The notes below the pieces were generated by a model, which was given only the letters and a program-made list of their open reading frames with translations, did not search any database and had not been told where the DNA came from. A stretch of 64,000 nucleotides of DNA from Chaetoceros tenuissimus (taxonomy: Eukaryota > Bacillariophyta > Thalassiosirophyceae > Chaetocerotales > Chaetocerotaceae). Made by a program: the position numbers and the translations under genes. Location: the NCBI GenBank assembly GCA_021927905.1, contig BLLK01000057.1, positions 62,001 through 126,000 on the forward strand, read 5' to 3'. Below are positions 9,955 through 20,457 of this stretch, in pieces; position 1 is the first letter of the stretch, and each line of letters starts with the position of its first letter.

Positions 9955-10359
9955 CTATCTCTACATAAACCTACTAGGCACTTTGAATCATCTGCTGTCC
10001 GTAGCTAGATGTGCACTTTAGTATGGATTTGGGCCTAGAGCAGAAAGAGAAAGGAGGTTTTCCAAAGGTTTTACACAGGTACCGTACCTAAAGCGGACTT
10101 GTAGGTTTGTGTTCCATATGTTCTTGTCTTTGGGATTGAGATTGATCAATTTTGTTGGATATGTATATGTTTGTGCAGGGATTAGGCTTGGTCCAACCAA
10201 GAAAAGGATCAACTTTAGGATAAACATTAGATTTTTCTTTTCTTCATTGTAAAGATTTTTATAATTTCTTATTTTCAATTTTATGTATATTTTTTATTCC
10301 ACAGCAGCGAGAAAGTTCATGCGCAAATGACCAATGTCGCCTCTCTGGACATATTAGAA
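9955..10359. other. Intergenic, no gene recognised
   Basis: The short reading frames here look random and are AT-rich. No RNA gene or repeat was recognised. Confidence 0.5.
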
Positions 10360-10434
10360 TGACGTCATTAAAAACTCCCTACCTGACAAATGATAATAGA
10401 TACCTACGTCAACAGACAGACGAAGAAGATCAAA
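10360..10434 (+). promoter_or_regulatory. Shared upstream element, copy 1 (TGACGTCA box)
   Basis: The block starts with TGACGTCA at 10360-10367, then ACTCCCTACCTGACAA, then GTCAACAGACAGACGAAGA and AGATCAAAAC. Nearly the same order occurs at 12491-12558, in both cases a few hundred bases before a plus-strand start codon. TGACGT is the core of the CO2/cAMP-responsive elements described in Phaeodactylum, so a CREB/bZIP-type regulator is possible. That link is inference. Confidence 0.5.
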
Positions 10435-10609
10435 ACCTATGAAAGTGAAACAGCTCAATTTCGAGAAAAGAACAAAGCGGAAATAGTAAGATAGTTCATC
10501 ATGATATGTATATACCGTCTACTAGACTAGTTTATATAATTTCGAGAACAAAACGGAAATAGAGAAAGATAGTTGAAGTTCCATAAATTACACAACTAAG
10601 CTACCTAAA

Positions 10610-12115
10610 ATGAAAAATAGTAAAGAAAGACGAAAACATGACGAAATTCAGGCACGAATGATGAAAGGCAAAAAAAGAAACGAAAGGAAAGAACATTCTC
10701 ACCATGATGCCAAAGTAAACAAGGCAATTCAAGAACTTGATCAAGCAGAGTCATTATCAAAGAGAAATAGATTGGAAGAAGCAAGTGCTCTCTATCATTC
10801 ATCGATTGAGTATCTTCTTTCTTTTTTACGGGCTGCTCAAACAGATTCTAATAAGAGCACAGTTAGTACTGATGTATTGAAAGAAAGGATCAAAGTTGCC
10901 TTATCGGATGCAGAGAGAATAAAGGAGAGCCTACAAAAGAAAAAGAAGAAACAATCTGTTGGTAGAAGCCAATCTGAACGGATAAGACAGGATAAAGTTC
11001 AAATACCATCTTTGCAGACAACCAAGAGCACTGATAGTCATTTGACCAAGACAAAACAAAAGAGAACGGCAAATCTAGACTATGATAAAAATGATCCATT
11101 CATAGAACTAATCAAAAATGAAATATACATTGACTCCAAGTCAATTAATGTTAGCTGGTCTGATATCAGTGGTTTACAGAAAGCCAAGCAAGCTTTACAG
11201 GAAGCCGCAATTTTGCCTTTACTGCGTCCCGATCTTTATCAAGGTCTTCGATCTGCTCCAAAAGGTGTTTTACTATATGGACCGCCGTAAGTTACAAGTC
11301 AAACTTTGCATGGTCATTTGTTGTCTGATTTATTGTGTCATTAGTTCATAATCATATTAACAATGAAATTTTGAAACAGTGGCACCGGAAAAACAATGCT
11401 CGTCAAGGCAGTAGCGCATGAATCAAACTGCATTTTGTTTGCATGCACAGCTTCATCAATGACTTCAAAGTGGGTCGGTGAAGGTGAAAAGATTGTTCGT
11501 ACATTGTTCAAAATGGCAGCAGATGTTGCCCCAAGCATTATATTTTTAGATGAATTAGATTCTCTACTAGGGCGTAGAGGTGGAAACAGTTCTGGAGGAA
11601 ATGAACAAGAGAGTAGTAGAAGATTCAAGACAGAATTCATGATACAAATGGATGGTATCGCAACGAGGGCCAAAAATACATATGATATTGGGCACAAAAC
11701 ATTGCTTATAGGTTGCACAAACTGTCCATGGGATGTTGATGATGCAATTATGCGCCGATTCCAACGAAGGATATATGTCCCTCTTCCTGATAAAGCAGCG
11801 AGAACAATCTTATGGAAGAATCTCAAAATGAAATCGAAGGATATTCAATTAACTTCAAGAGACTTGGATTACCTTGCAAAAATCACAGAAGGCTATTCTT
11901 GTTCTGACATTGCTTCCATTGCACAAGATGCATCGTTTGGTCCTTTGAGAGAACTTGGAACTATAGATGCGATAAAAGATGTAAGAGCGAAAGATATCCG
12001 ACCTATACAAGTAAAGGACTTTTTGGATGCTCTAAAAGGTGCGAAAAAGAGCGTCACAGCTTCCTTGTTGAAAAAATATAATGAATGGGAGAATGGACAA
12101 GGCGCAGAAGTATGA
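10610..12115 (+). CDS. Spastin/katanin-type AAA ATPase
   Basis: There are two exons, 10610-11286 and 11380-12115. The 93-bp GT-AG intron falls inside the Walker A motif and joins GPP to GTGKT. The spliced protein has 470 residues. A basic leader precedes a helical MIT-like region (about residues 35-110: NKAIQELDQAESLSKRNRLEEASALY). The AAA core starts at INVSWSDISGLQKAK, with Walker A GPPGTGKT at 223-230, Walker B IIFLDELDSL, the RRFQRRI arginine-finger region, and a C-terminal helix (SLLKKYNEWE) typical of the meiotic-clade ATPases. MIT plus this core best fits spastin, which severs microtubules, although katanin p60 or a Vps4 relative cannot be excluded. The start is the first ATG of the frame. 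Confidence 0.85.
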
Positions 12116-12490
12116 TTTTCAAAATATTGAAAAATGATGAAAAGACTTTTGAAATTTTGTATTTTTCTACTTTCTTTCTAGTGCGGCACATAATTATAGT
12201 ACTGATTTAATCAGTTTTATGTGGTTACTAATTTACTACAGTACTATGAACGTTCGTTGTTTGTACCAATAGATATCTTCCTCTGGTAATTTTGCTTGGA
12301 ATTTAAAAATACTACTAGCCATGAAGTGTAGAAGCTGCTGACTGCTGTTCAGTTGGGCTAACTTCAACATCTTTTTCTTTAAATTCTAAGAATTCCATGC
12401 AAGTAGAAACCGCAATAAGATATTATTCTTGAAATGATGCATCAATAAATACCAATGCGCGCATCTTATTCCTCCCTGTCTACATATCAA

Positions 12491-12558
12491 TGACGTCAGC
12501 AAGACATCAACTCCCTACCCGACAAGATAAGTCAACAGACAGACGAAGGAGATCAAAA
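12491..12558 (+). promoter_or_regulatory. Shared upstream element, copy 2 (TGACGTCA box)
   Basis: TGACGTCA at 12491-12498 is followed by AACTCCCTACCCGACAAG, GTCAACAGACAGACGAAGG and AGATCAAAAC, matching the block at 10360-10434. It lies about 360 bp before the double-SET gene. A weaker third copy is at 15034-15100. Confidence 0.5.
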
Positions 12559-12917
12559 CACGAGACAAAAAAGCACAGAAAAAAAGTCCCTCTTTCCTCA
12601 TACATTAGTGCTGGATAATACATCTAATAGGTGGCTCAAGTGAATCATTACTCATACTAATAGCCAGTAAAATACAAGAGTGAATAGAATATGATAAGCT
12701 AGAGCTATATTTGAATCAAAAATTTACCATATTTTCAACCAAAAGTGACTTCACATTTTCATTTCCAAACCTGAAATGGATGGATCAACTTCAACGAGAA
12801 CCACACAAGATCAAAGAGCTAACAGCCCTCTGTAAGTATAAATTCTTATGTACTGGTAGTACCTTCGTTATTCATGTGGAAACAGTTTGTTTCTCATTGC
12901 TTTGTTCTAATTCTACC

Positions 12918-14747
12918 ATGAAACGCAATAGGCATAAAAGGAAAAGCAATGAATCTCGCAAAAATAAAAGTAAATCGCCAACGAATATTTCTTCGGATGA
13001 TTTGATGAATCATGACAGTTGCAAAACGAAGCAAGTGCAAAGATCTTTCCATCTTTATTTATACGCAGCGCTTATTTTAATTGTAGCAATTGGTATCCAT
13101 TATTTCCAAAGAAGCAGTGGTACAGATTCAACTCATGTCAATATGAGTGAGATGAGTGACAATGAACCAACTGGCATATCATCACCGAGTGAATCTTCGA
13201 TTCCTCCAAGTACATTCATTGCCAATCAATGTGGATTCTACCTGGCAAAGTCTAAAATTCCAAATGCTGGACTAGGAGTCTTCACTTCACGAGCTCTAGC
13301 TAAAGGCGACAAGGTGAATTTCAAAGATCCAGTTTTGCAAATATACGACTTGAATCCTTATTTTGGTCAGAGTATCGCTACCTTGCTTTATGATTATGCT
13401 TGGGATAGTGCACTCACTGGAGGACAGTATGAAGGTAAACATGTGTATAGCATCATGAGCGGTATTGGTATGCTTCCCAATGGTCATCAACACATGTATA
13501 ATATTGGATACTCTCATCGAAAAGGCGCTGTTGTAGATCATTCGGGTGTTACTAGAACGTCACCTAGTAGAGGTGCTTCCACTCATTATCATGACTTTGA
13601 ATTTACCGCTGCAACTAATATTGCAGCAGGTGGTGAGCTTCTTATTGATTATGGAGTGAATTGGTTCAAAGAACGGGAAATCAAAGGAAGAGTCAAAACG
13701 GTCGAAAATGTAAAGTCTCTATCATATTCCTTGAAGGAATTGTATGAGAATGGAATTTGCTTGGATCGCATGTATATAAAACAATCGGAAAAGGTCGATG
13801 CTGGTCGTGGAGCATTCGCATCAAGACCAATGAAAAAAGGAGAAGTTGTAGCTCCAGCTCCGGTTGTTCAGATTTTAGATAAAAGGTCTCTAGATGTTAT
13901 CCGTATCAAGCAAGGTCAAGCCAAGGAAGAAGAACAGGTTCTAAAACTGCAACTCCTTAATTACTGCTTTGGTCATCGAGACTCGAGTCTTTTATTCTTC
14001 CCATATTCTCCCATGGTGAATTATATTAACCATGATGACAAAGCTTCGAATGTAGAATTGAGATGGTCAACCTCGTCTCAACATGATCGAGCTGATGTTC
14101 ACAACATGAGTTTTCAATATATTAAAGATTTGGAACATGCTGGATTAATGCTTGAGTTTGTTGCCACAAGAGATATAGAACAAGATGAGGAAATATATCT
14201 AGATTATGGTCCACTTTGGCAAAATGCATGGGAAAGCCATGTACAAAACTTTGACTCAGACAACAACTCTAATCAAGAATACATTTATGCACATGAATTA
14301 AATGCCTCGGAAAAAGTGATTCGAACACAACAAGAACAACAGACTCATCCATATCCACAACATATTTTCATATCTTGCTACTACAATTATGAAGACGCTA
14401 TGAAACGAAATCAGAAAATCAATAATGAAGTTTATCTTTGGACACAGACATCAGACGTATACGATATATCAAATCTTCGCCCATGCATCATCCTTGACCG
14501 AAGAGAAACGAAACCTCAAGAATATGTGTACACAGTAGGAATCATGAATCACTTTGGACTAAAAGAAGCACAACGCATTCCACCTGGTCAAAAGCATATA
14601 ATTGCAATGGTACCTAGGAATGCAATCAAATTTTCTCATCGAATTTATACAACGGATCAACATTTGGAAGATTCCTTTCGTCATGAAATTCATTTGAAAG
14701 ATGAAATCTTTCCTACGCAGTGGTTGGACTTGAAAAAGGGAGAATAA
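12918..14747 (+). CDS. Membrane-anchored protein with two SET domains
   Basis: This 609-residue protein has a very basic N-terminus, one transmembrane segment at about residues 44-63 (HLYLYAALILIVAIGIHYF), and two SET-like units. The first is at about 100-250 (NAGLGVFTSRALAKGD ... AGGELLIDYG). The second is at about 285-430 (DAGRGAFASRPMKKGE, MVNYINHDDKASNVEL, ATRDIEQDEEIYLDYG). SET domains transfer methyl groups from SAM to lysine. The NHD and DYG residues are present in the second unit and degenerate in the first. The frame is open from an ATG at 12711, but I chose 12918 because the 69 added residues look like untranslated sequence and the basic leader plus anchor is typical. The substrate is unknown. 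Confidence 0.75.
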   Translation: MKRNRHKRKSNESRKNKSKSPTNISSDDLMNHDSCKTKQVQRSFHLYLYAALILIVAIGIHYFQRSSGTDSTHVNMSEMSDNEPTGISSPSESSIPPSTFIANQCGFYLAKSKIPNAGLGVFTSRALAKGDKVNFKDPVLQIYDLNPYFGQSIATLLYDYAWDSALTGGQYEGKHVYSIMSGIGMLPNGHQHMYNIGYSHRKGAVVDHSGVTRTSPSRGASTHYHDFEFTAATNIAAGGELLIDYGVNWFKEREIKGRVKTVENVKSLSYSLKELYENGICLDRMYIKQSEKVDAGRGAFASRPMKKGEVVAPAPVVQILDKRSLDVIRIKQGQAKEEEQVLKLQLLNYCFGHRDSSLLFFPYSPMVNYINHDDKASNVELRWSTSSQHDRADVHNMSFQYIKDLEHAGLMLEFVATRDIEQDEEIYLDYGPLWQNAWESHVQNFDSDNNSNQEYIYAHELNASEKVIRTQQEQQTHPYPQHIFISCYYNYEDAMKRNQKINNEVYLWTQTSDVYDISNLRPCIILDRRETKPQEYVYTVGIMNHFGLKEAQRIPPGQKHIIAMVPRNAIKFSHRIYTTDQHLEDSFRHEIHLKDEIFPTQWLDLKKGE

Positions 14748-15379
14748 TCTTCCAACCATTATAGTATATGAAATGAAATGCAGCTATCTCGAAAAATATT
14801 TGCAATAGGAACAATAAAGTATAAATTATCTATCGAAAAAGTATTTGAAATTATTTGAATAGAGTAGTCTTTGAGGGAACCTCGTTTTCATGCCTGTAGG
14901 CACTTCAAGATTGTTCTATAATATAGTTATAGTTATATAATGTCACTCTCAGTTTTCTACATTGAATGGAATCCATTTGACGTTCAAATTCCATCAAAGC
15001 GAAAAACGAAAAGAGACTCGACTCAGCAAAGGGTACGTCATTGAAAATACGGCAAATATGTTTACATCATCTCCCTACCCGACAACGATAGAAAACGCAT
15101 CAAGAACAAACTTCAAAGAAAAAACTGAAATAAGTTCATTCATCTTATTGAAATGATAGCTATACTCACAGCACTAACTTCAAGGCTTTTCAAGCACTAA
15201 TAGCTCTAGTAGACGATGAAGAGGAACCGGAAGGGTTGAAGCAGAAGCAGCAGATGGCGAGCTTTTTGCGTACCTTTTCAGTCTCATCAGCTTCAAAAAC
15301 AAAGAAAATGTTACACTAAAATTGTGGAGATAAAGATTTATATTTCCATAGCTGGACAATTAATCTCTACGACTTCCTT
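14748..15379. other. Intergenic with a weak third TGACGT/CTCCCTACCCGACAA element
   Basis: The piece at 15034-15100 (TACGTCATTGAAAA ... CTCCCTACCCGACAA ... CATCAAGAAC) resembles the upstream elements at 10360 and 12491 but faces no intact gene. The rest shows no gene. It may be the leftover promoter of a lost duplicate. Confidence 0.35.
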
Positions 15380-16075
15380 CACTGAATCATATCTACATAC
15401 GCCTTTGAAATGCAGAATCATCTCCAAACATTCCACCTGCAATCACTCGACATCTTGAAACTGAATGAATGCTCCCTCTTACTGCTTTTATCAATACTGC
15501 TTTCGCTTCCTCTTGCTTATCCATCGAGCTCAATAGGTGAATACCCAGTCCTACATACTGCAAATCTGCGATAGATCTAGCAACAACGTATCCCTATGCC
15601 ATCAGAATAATAATGATCAGATGTAAGCTCCACTTTGAAGCCAGCCTCGCTAAGACTCTCCACCATCTTTTTCTGAAGAGATTCAGCCTTGATATCACCA
15701 TCTAAATTTTCAACTTCTACTACCATGAGAATTCCTGGACTACGATTCTGAGTGCTATCAGCTTCACCATTTCACACACTGTCATGAAAGTGAGGCTGAG
15801 TTCCAAAGTCTTTCAAGCAACCACACACAAATTTTTGATCAAGTTCCAAACCAACCACAACTTCAAATGATCATGAAGAAGCATCGAGTCTCCTACACCA
15901 ACAAATAAAACACGCTTGATGCTTCCCTTTGGCTAAATCTTGCAGTTTGATGGACTGCAATACTCATGATATTGTCGACGATATGCACCACAGATATAAA
16001 TAGTAGCCTTCCTTCTTTTCGACCATCTCTTTCATCTCCTATCACCGCCGCTTTACCTTCCAAACTTGGTAACAT
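15380..16075 (-). pseudogene. Decayed gene of unknown function, several frameshifts
   Basis: Protein-like segments follow each other on the minus strand in alternating frames. In order they include GKAAVIGDERDGRKEGRL, NIMSIAVHQTARFSQ, VVVGLELDQKFVCGCLK, MVVEVENLDGDIKAESL, KMVESLSEAGFKVELTSD, YVVARSIADLQYVGLGI and KAVLIKAVRGSIHSVSRC. Stops and frame changes separate them, so no single long frame exists. The flanking genes are intact, which argues against poor sequence quality. The helical, repeat-like later segments could be from a TPR-type or signalling protein, but the family was not recognised. Confidence 0.5.
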
Positions 16076-16289
16076 AGCAATGAAGCAGTATAATGAAATT
16101 ATTACATACCAGGATGAGAGAGATGAGAGATGAGAGAGATCTTTTCTTTATTTTCCTTTTTGAATGGATGATAGGATGAGTACGTAGACAGGAAGCAGCC
16201 CAGTACAAGTTAATACGTACGAAAATATCCCCCCTCAAAATTGGAGCCAAAAGATATCTCCCGCACCAATGGGATTCTTTTTGACTAGC

Positions 16290-16382
16290 CATTTAATTTA
16301 ACACGAATTTGTTAGTCTCCCGCCTTTACGGGACTCAAGCAGATAGCCATTTAATTTAAGACGGAGTTGTTAGTCTCCCGCC
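16290..16382. repeat. Short direct repeat of about 38 bp, two copies
   Basis: AGCCATTTAATTTAACACG ... GTTAGTCTCCCGCC at about 16288-16322 recurs with few changes at about 16345-16382. The surrounding 16076-16811 shows no gene. Confidence 0.6.
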
Positions 16383-16811
16383 CATCGGCGGCAAAATTGA
16401 ATCCCATAACCATACTTTACCTTTTGGGTCACTGCCCTATTTAGGGGGACTTTCATAAAAGAATCTAAGATACGTACGTACAGTTCATCTTGTTCTCTTT
16501 CTACACGGACCACACAGATGAACCATCAACCATCATGCAATAAAACAAGAGTTCATCCATCTTTGATCAAAGACTAAAACAACAAATGTTGGCATTCAAA
16601 AACTTTAATCTTTGAAAATGGTGATTAACCTTCTTTTTTATGGATTTGGAAGAAGATTATAAGTGGCGGTGGTAGGAGATGACAGAATTGCCTTCTCCTG
16701 TGCCGAAAGAAGTAGGAATGGTGGTATATGATTCAAGAGTATAGGATGCTACGAGAGAAGGCAACGAGATAACCCTAACTCGGTCTAGAAGAATACTTCA
16801 TCTAAGTAGAT

Positions 16812-18095
16812 GTGTTTCTTCCTTCTTATATTGTACATGACTGCGTGATACCATTGACAACCTTCGAAAGAAAGTCAAATCTCGAAAGAACCTATAAAAA
16901 GATTGAATACAAATATACAGCAATAGAGGCACGCCTCATTAGAGATGAAGTGGAATGGGTGGCGGGTGGCAAAGGAAGAATCATACTTTTTCAAATTATC
17001 TGCAATGCAAGAACCACTATTGAAAATGTATGAAGAATATCCTGAAATGATTGCTCCAAAGTCGAGATTGAATGAACACGATGGGGCTCATGAAATATGT
17101 AGCAAATATTATCAGAAGTGGGCTCTTGAGTCTTGAGGCTAGATTTTCCTCTCATATCGGACAGGGCACTGATCCGGAGCGTAAGGAGCATGATCTACTT
17201 CATACCAAGGCACCTATTTTGAGTAAAGCTTTATTTCCAACTTTACTTCTGATAGATATTTACACCAGCCATTCCAAAAGGTACATACTTTGGTCAAAGA
17301 TAGACTAATTTCCAAGAAGAACAGAATTGCATTTGGCATAGGTGTGCGCTTCCCGGAGGTTGCTTTGGGTTTCAATGCAGTAAATGAGATTGAGAAGATG
17401 AATGGAGGCTTGGATGTAGTAGGCATTGTGGACGAGGGCTACAAATGGGCAGTCACTGTATGTCAACTTCGACGAGAAAATTTGCATAAGCATCTAGATT
17501 TAGATTGTCGAAAAGCTATCACTGCAATGCAGAAGGAAATTCTTTGAGGCAAAAGAATAGATTTAAGCAGTCAAAACTCTGAAATAATAATTAAAGACTT
17601 GGAAAAAGAAACAGACGTTAAATTCACTGATACTCGTATACAACTGGCATTTCAATTATCAAATTTCATGGCGAAGTATGGTACACATGTTATTATGGAA
17701 TGTTCTCATGGTTATCGAAAACTACAAATTGATCAAATCCATGTAGAAAAGAAGGCTGACTTTCAAAAATTTAAACTTGGTTTAGATGCGAAGCTGATGG
17801 AACTTCCAATCGCTTCTTGTGGTAATGAAAGGACGCAAAAGCAAGAAGCTGTGGATAGAAAGCAAAGTAATGATATCTTTTCGTTGGATCGCCACATTCT
17901 TTGAAGGAGGCACTGCTAGATACCTTGGGATATGATGATTGGACCAAAACATTATCTCGTACAGGAGATGCAAATGTAATCAGTCATGACAAAACTCTGA
18001 TGATAGCCGATATTTTAGAAGACGGGTATTCTATTGACAAACGAAACGGCGAGAAAACCTTCTGGAAAGATCTTTCCAAAATTTACCGGTTTTGA
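16812..18095 (+). pseudogene. MACPF-domain (perforin-like) gene, broken
   Basis: The frame 17290-17904 carries features of the membrane-attack-complex/perforin (MACPF) fold, including the signature-like YGTHVIMECSHG near 17680. It is followed in another frame by a FFEGGTA-type segment and a WTKTLSRTG ... VISHDKTLMIADIL stretch (about 17895-18060). It is interrupted by an in-frame TGA at 17545-17547, a frame change near 17880 and another near 18070. Upstream pieces (16812-17136) are fragmentary and in different frames. MACPF proteins form pores or act in adhesion; the role in diatoms is not known. I see no GT-AG introns that would remove the breaks, so I call it a pseudogene. No reconstruction is given. 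Confidence 0.6.
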
Positions 18096-18145
18096 TCAAT
18101 TGTTCATTTTCGAGATTTGCAACAAGGTGAGAGTCTCTAATTAAA

Positions 18146-19357
18146 ATGAATAGATTACACGGCATAGTCGCTCATTTGAATTATTTAACAGGCTGGAAGC
18201 AGCCTCTTTTTGCTTTTGCATACAGACTAAACTTTGCCAGTAACAATTGTTTCTTTAAAAAATGGCGAAACCTACGCGAAAGCTTTACATTCTGGACCGA
18301 TTTGACAGAGAAAAACGCTGTCCATTTTGACGTGTATGGAGAACAAGATGATAACTCCTGTGAGCACCATGACCGCTGGGGCAAGCCACAGCATGTAACA
18401 TCGGTTCTGAGCTCGAATGTAACCCATATAAAAATTTCGTCTAAGGATGGTGAGAAATATCTGAAAAATATCTTGAAGAGTGTAGACCTTTTTTTCCGAA
18501 GAATTCCAAGGGATTTGGATGGTCATAAATATGGTGAAGTGGTACATGTTACAGTTCCCTTCGAAAATGTCTCATTTCCAGCTGTAGAGATGGATTTTAA
18601 GTATTGTTACTGTACCCGTGCAATGGCTTTCGATCCAAAAAAAGAGAAGAAAAACTTTCACAGGATGAGTCCTAAGAAAAAAACATTGTTTCCTTTGCTG
18701 TGTGATTGCATGAAAGTGAAAGGAGATAAAGATATTGATCAAGGAGATACATTACCAGAACCAATTCAAGGAGCAGTCAACGGAAGCAGAAGCAATACAG
18801 CTGTTGATCCCAGCACTACAAACGATGGACGAGATGTATTGCCAGCATCGGGTGAGGATGTAGTAGCGAACGGAAGCAAAAACAATGCAGATGTCGATCC
18901 TAGCACTTCAAACAATATAAAAGATCCATTACCAGCACCGGACTTAGGAGCTACAAACAATATAGAAGATATATTGCCAGCACCGGACGAAGACTTAGGA
19001 GCTATAAACAATGGAGAAAATGGATCACCAGCACCGAAACAAGGGGCAGGAAATGGACGCACAAGTAATGCAGCTGTTGTTGATCCTAACACCAAACACA
19101 ATGGAGAAAATGCATTTCAAACACACACAAGTACCAAGAAAAAAACATTGTTTCCAGCTAAATTCCCTTTTCCGTGCGATTGCACGAAGGTAAATGAAGA
19201 CGAAAATAGTAATGGAGGAGATACTTCGCCAGCACAGACTCAAGGAGCAGCAAATGCAAGTACAAAAAAAATTGATGGCGAGAAGGATATTTATCAATAC
19301 ATGGAATATCAAGTAATTTCTGTTGTACACGCACGAGGCCTTGCTCTAGACTGGTGA
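18146..19357 (+). CDS. Low-complexity Cys/Asn-rich protein, probable 3' part of the MACPF locus
   Basis: This is a 403-residue open frame directly after the broken MACPF segments on the same strand. The first 170 residues look globular. Residues about 200-330 are a degenerate repeat of the type DVDPSTSNN..DPLPAP. A Lys-rich KKKTLFP..CDC.KV motif occurs twice, on either side of the repeat. The start at 18146 is only the first ATG after a stop; the frame may be the remains of the C-terminal portion of the preceding gene. No family was recognised for it, and expression is uncertain. Confidence 0.4.
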   Translation: MNRLHGIVAHLNYLTGWKQPLFAFAYRLNFASNNCFFKKWRNLRESFTFWTDLTEKNAVHFDVYGEQDDNSCEHHDRWGKPQHVTSVLSSNVTHIKISSKDGEKYLKNILKSVDLFFRRIPRDLDGHKYGEVVHVTVPFENVSFPAVEMDFKYCYCTRAMAFDPKKEKKNFHRMSPKKKTLFPLLCDCMKVKGDKDIDQGDTLPEPIQGAVNGSRSNTAVDPSTTNDGRDVLPASGEDVVANGSKNNADVDPSTSNNIKDPLPAPDLGATNNIEDILPAPDEDLGAINNGENGSPAPKQGAGNGRTSNAAVVDPNTKHNGENAFQTHTSTKKKTLFPAKFPFPCDCTKVNEDENSNGGDTSPAQTQGAANASTKKIDGEKDIYQYMEYQVISVVHARGLALDW

Positions 19358-19407
19358 ACGTTAGCAATTTCATAGTACATTTTATCAAAACTTAATTTCC
19401 TACATTT

Positions 19408-20190
19408 TTATTGCATCAAGTCTTCCATAGCCTTTGCAATATTCTCCTTCTCTTTATCACCATAACCCCATTTACTAAAGAACTCTATCCAATACTTGAC
19501 ATCCTCATCTTCACTATCTACCTCACCCTTTGCAACCTTTAAAATGGCTTGACATTGCTTCAACATTTCGACATTTCCACTTTCCTTATTCATGGCCAAC
19601 AAAGCCTTTGCTACAATAATGCCCCTCTTGGAAGTCATTTTCGAATTATTTGAAAGTTCTTCATCCGTATGCATAGTAATCATCCCCGTCGGCATAATCA
19701 CATTCATACAAGTCAAAGAAATGAGATCCGAAGAAGACTTTTGACTCTCTAATGCAGCCTTTAATGGAGCTGGAATGACTTCTTCATCAGCTGGCGATGG
19801 ACTGTCACCAGTTAGGTATGAAACAAAGAAACCTCGAATTCCATCTGAATGACTTAATAGAAAAGTCAGCCTCAAATGCACATATGAAGAAAGAAAGAGA
19901 AAAGATATTTTGTGTCCTTACCTCAATTGAGCTTCAATCATATCAGCTACATCAATATCCTCTTGACTCAAAAGCGGTACGTACTGAGATGCATATCCTA
20001 CTTGATCGATGAAAGAATCCGATTTGAGTTGATCAAGAGTCGGTAATGCAATCTCTTCTTCACTTGTCGATGCTGCGAAACGTGTCTTGGACGAGAGGCC
20101 ATTTATTGTTTGAGGGTAGAGGCTTGAACTTTGAAGCACAAAGCCATTGACTAATGATAGGGATGCTACTAGTATTAGAGATATTCTCAT
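19408..20190 (-). CDS. Small plastid-targeted protein, function unknown
   Basis: There are two exons, 20190-19922 and 19852-19408. The 69-bp intron has donor GTAAGG and acceptor TTAAG; other AG sites give an early stop. The spliced protein has 237 residues. The N-terminus MRISLILVASLSLVNG is a signal peptide, and the next residue is Phe followed by a Ser/Thr-rich stretch. That is the bipartite address of diatom plastid stroma proteins. The mature part contains HSDGIRGFFVSYLTGD and an acidic, helical C-terminus. No known domain was recognised. It faces the preceding locus tail to tail. Confidence 0.7.
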
Positions 20191-20457
20191 GCTTGCTGAT
20201 TGGTTTAGTGTCTCTATTGGCAGTGAGTTTTAATTCAATTGAAATAGAAAAGAAGATCTGTGATGTGCTGTGTTGTTCGTCGAAAATGAGTCCAAAACCT
20301 GCCGTTATACTTACTGTAACGGTTATTTCCCTCACAATTCTATATTTAAAAATAGAAAAAAAGAATGAATGTTCGCAAAGAATCAAGATAAGCAAACGTA
20401 TGGTACATCATCTATTTCCATATGCTTCTATTCAATTTTATTTTGATAGCTATTGAT

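Noticed and set aside
12711-12917. Extended N-terminus of the double-SET protein from 12711
   Set aside because: The added residues lack any protein-like pattern, and a possible 5' splice site (GTAAGT near 12833) suggests untranslated leader.
16812-18095. An intact intron-containing MACPF gene
   Set aside because: No GT-AG pairs flank the TGA or frame changes in a way that restores one frame.
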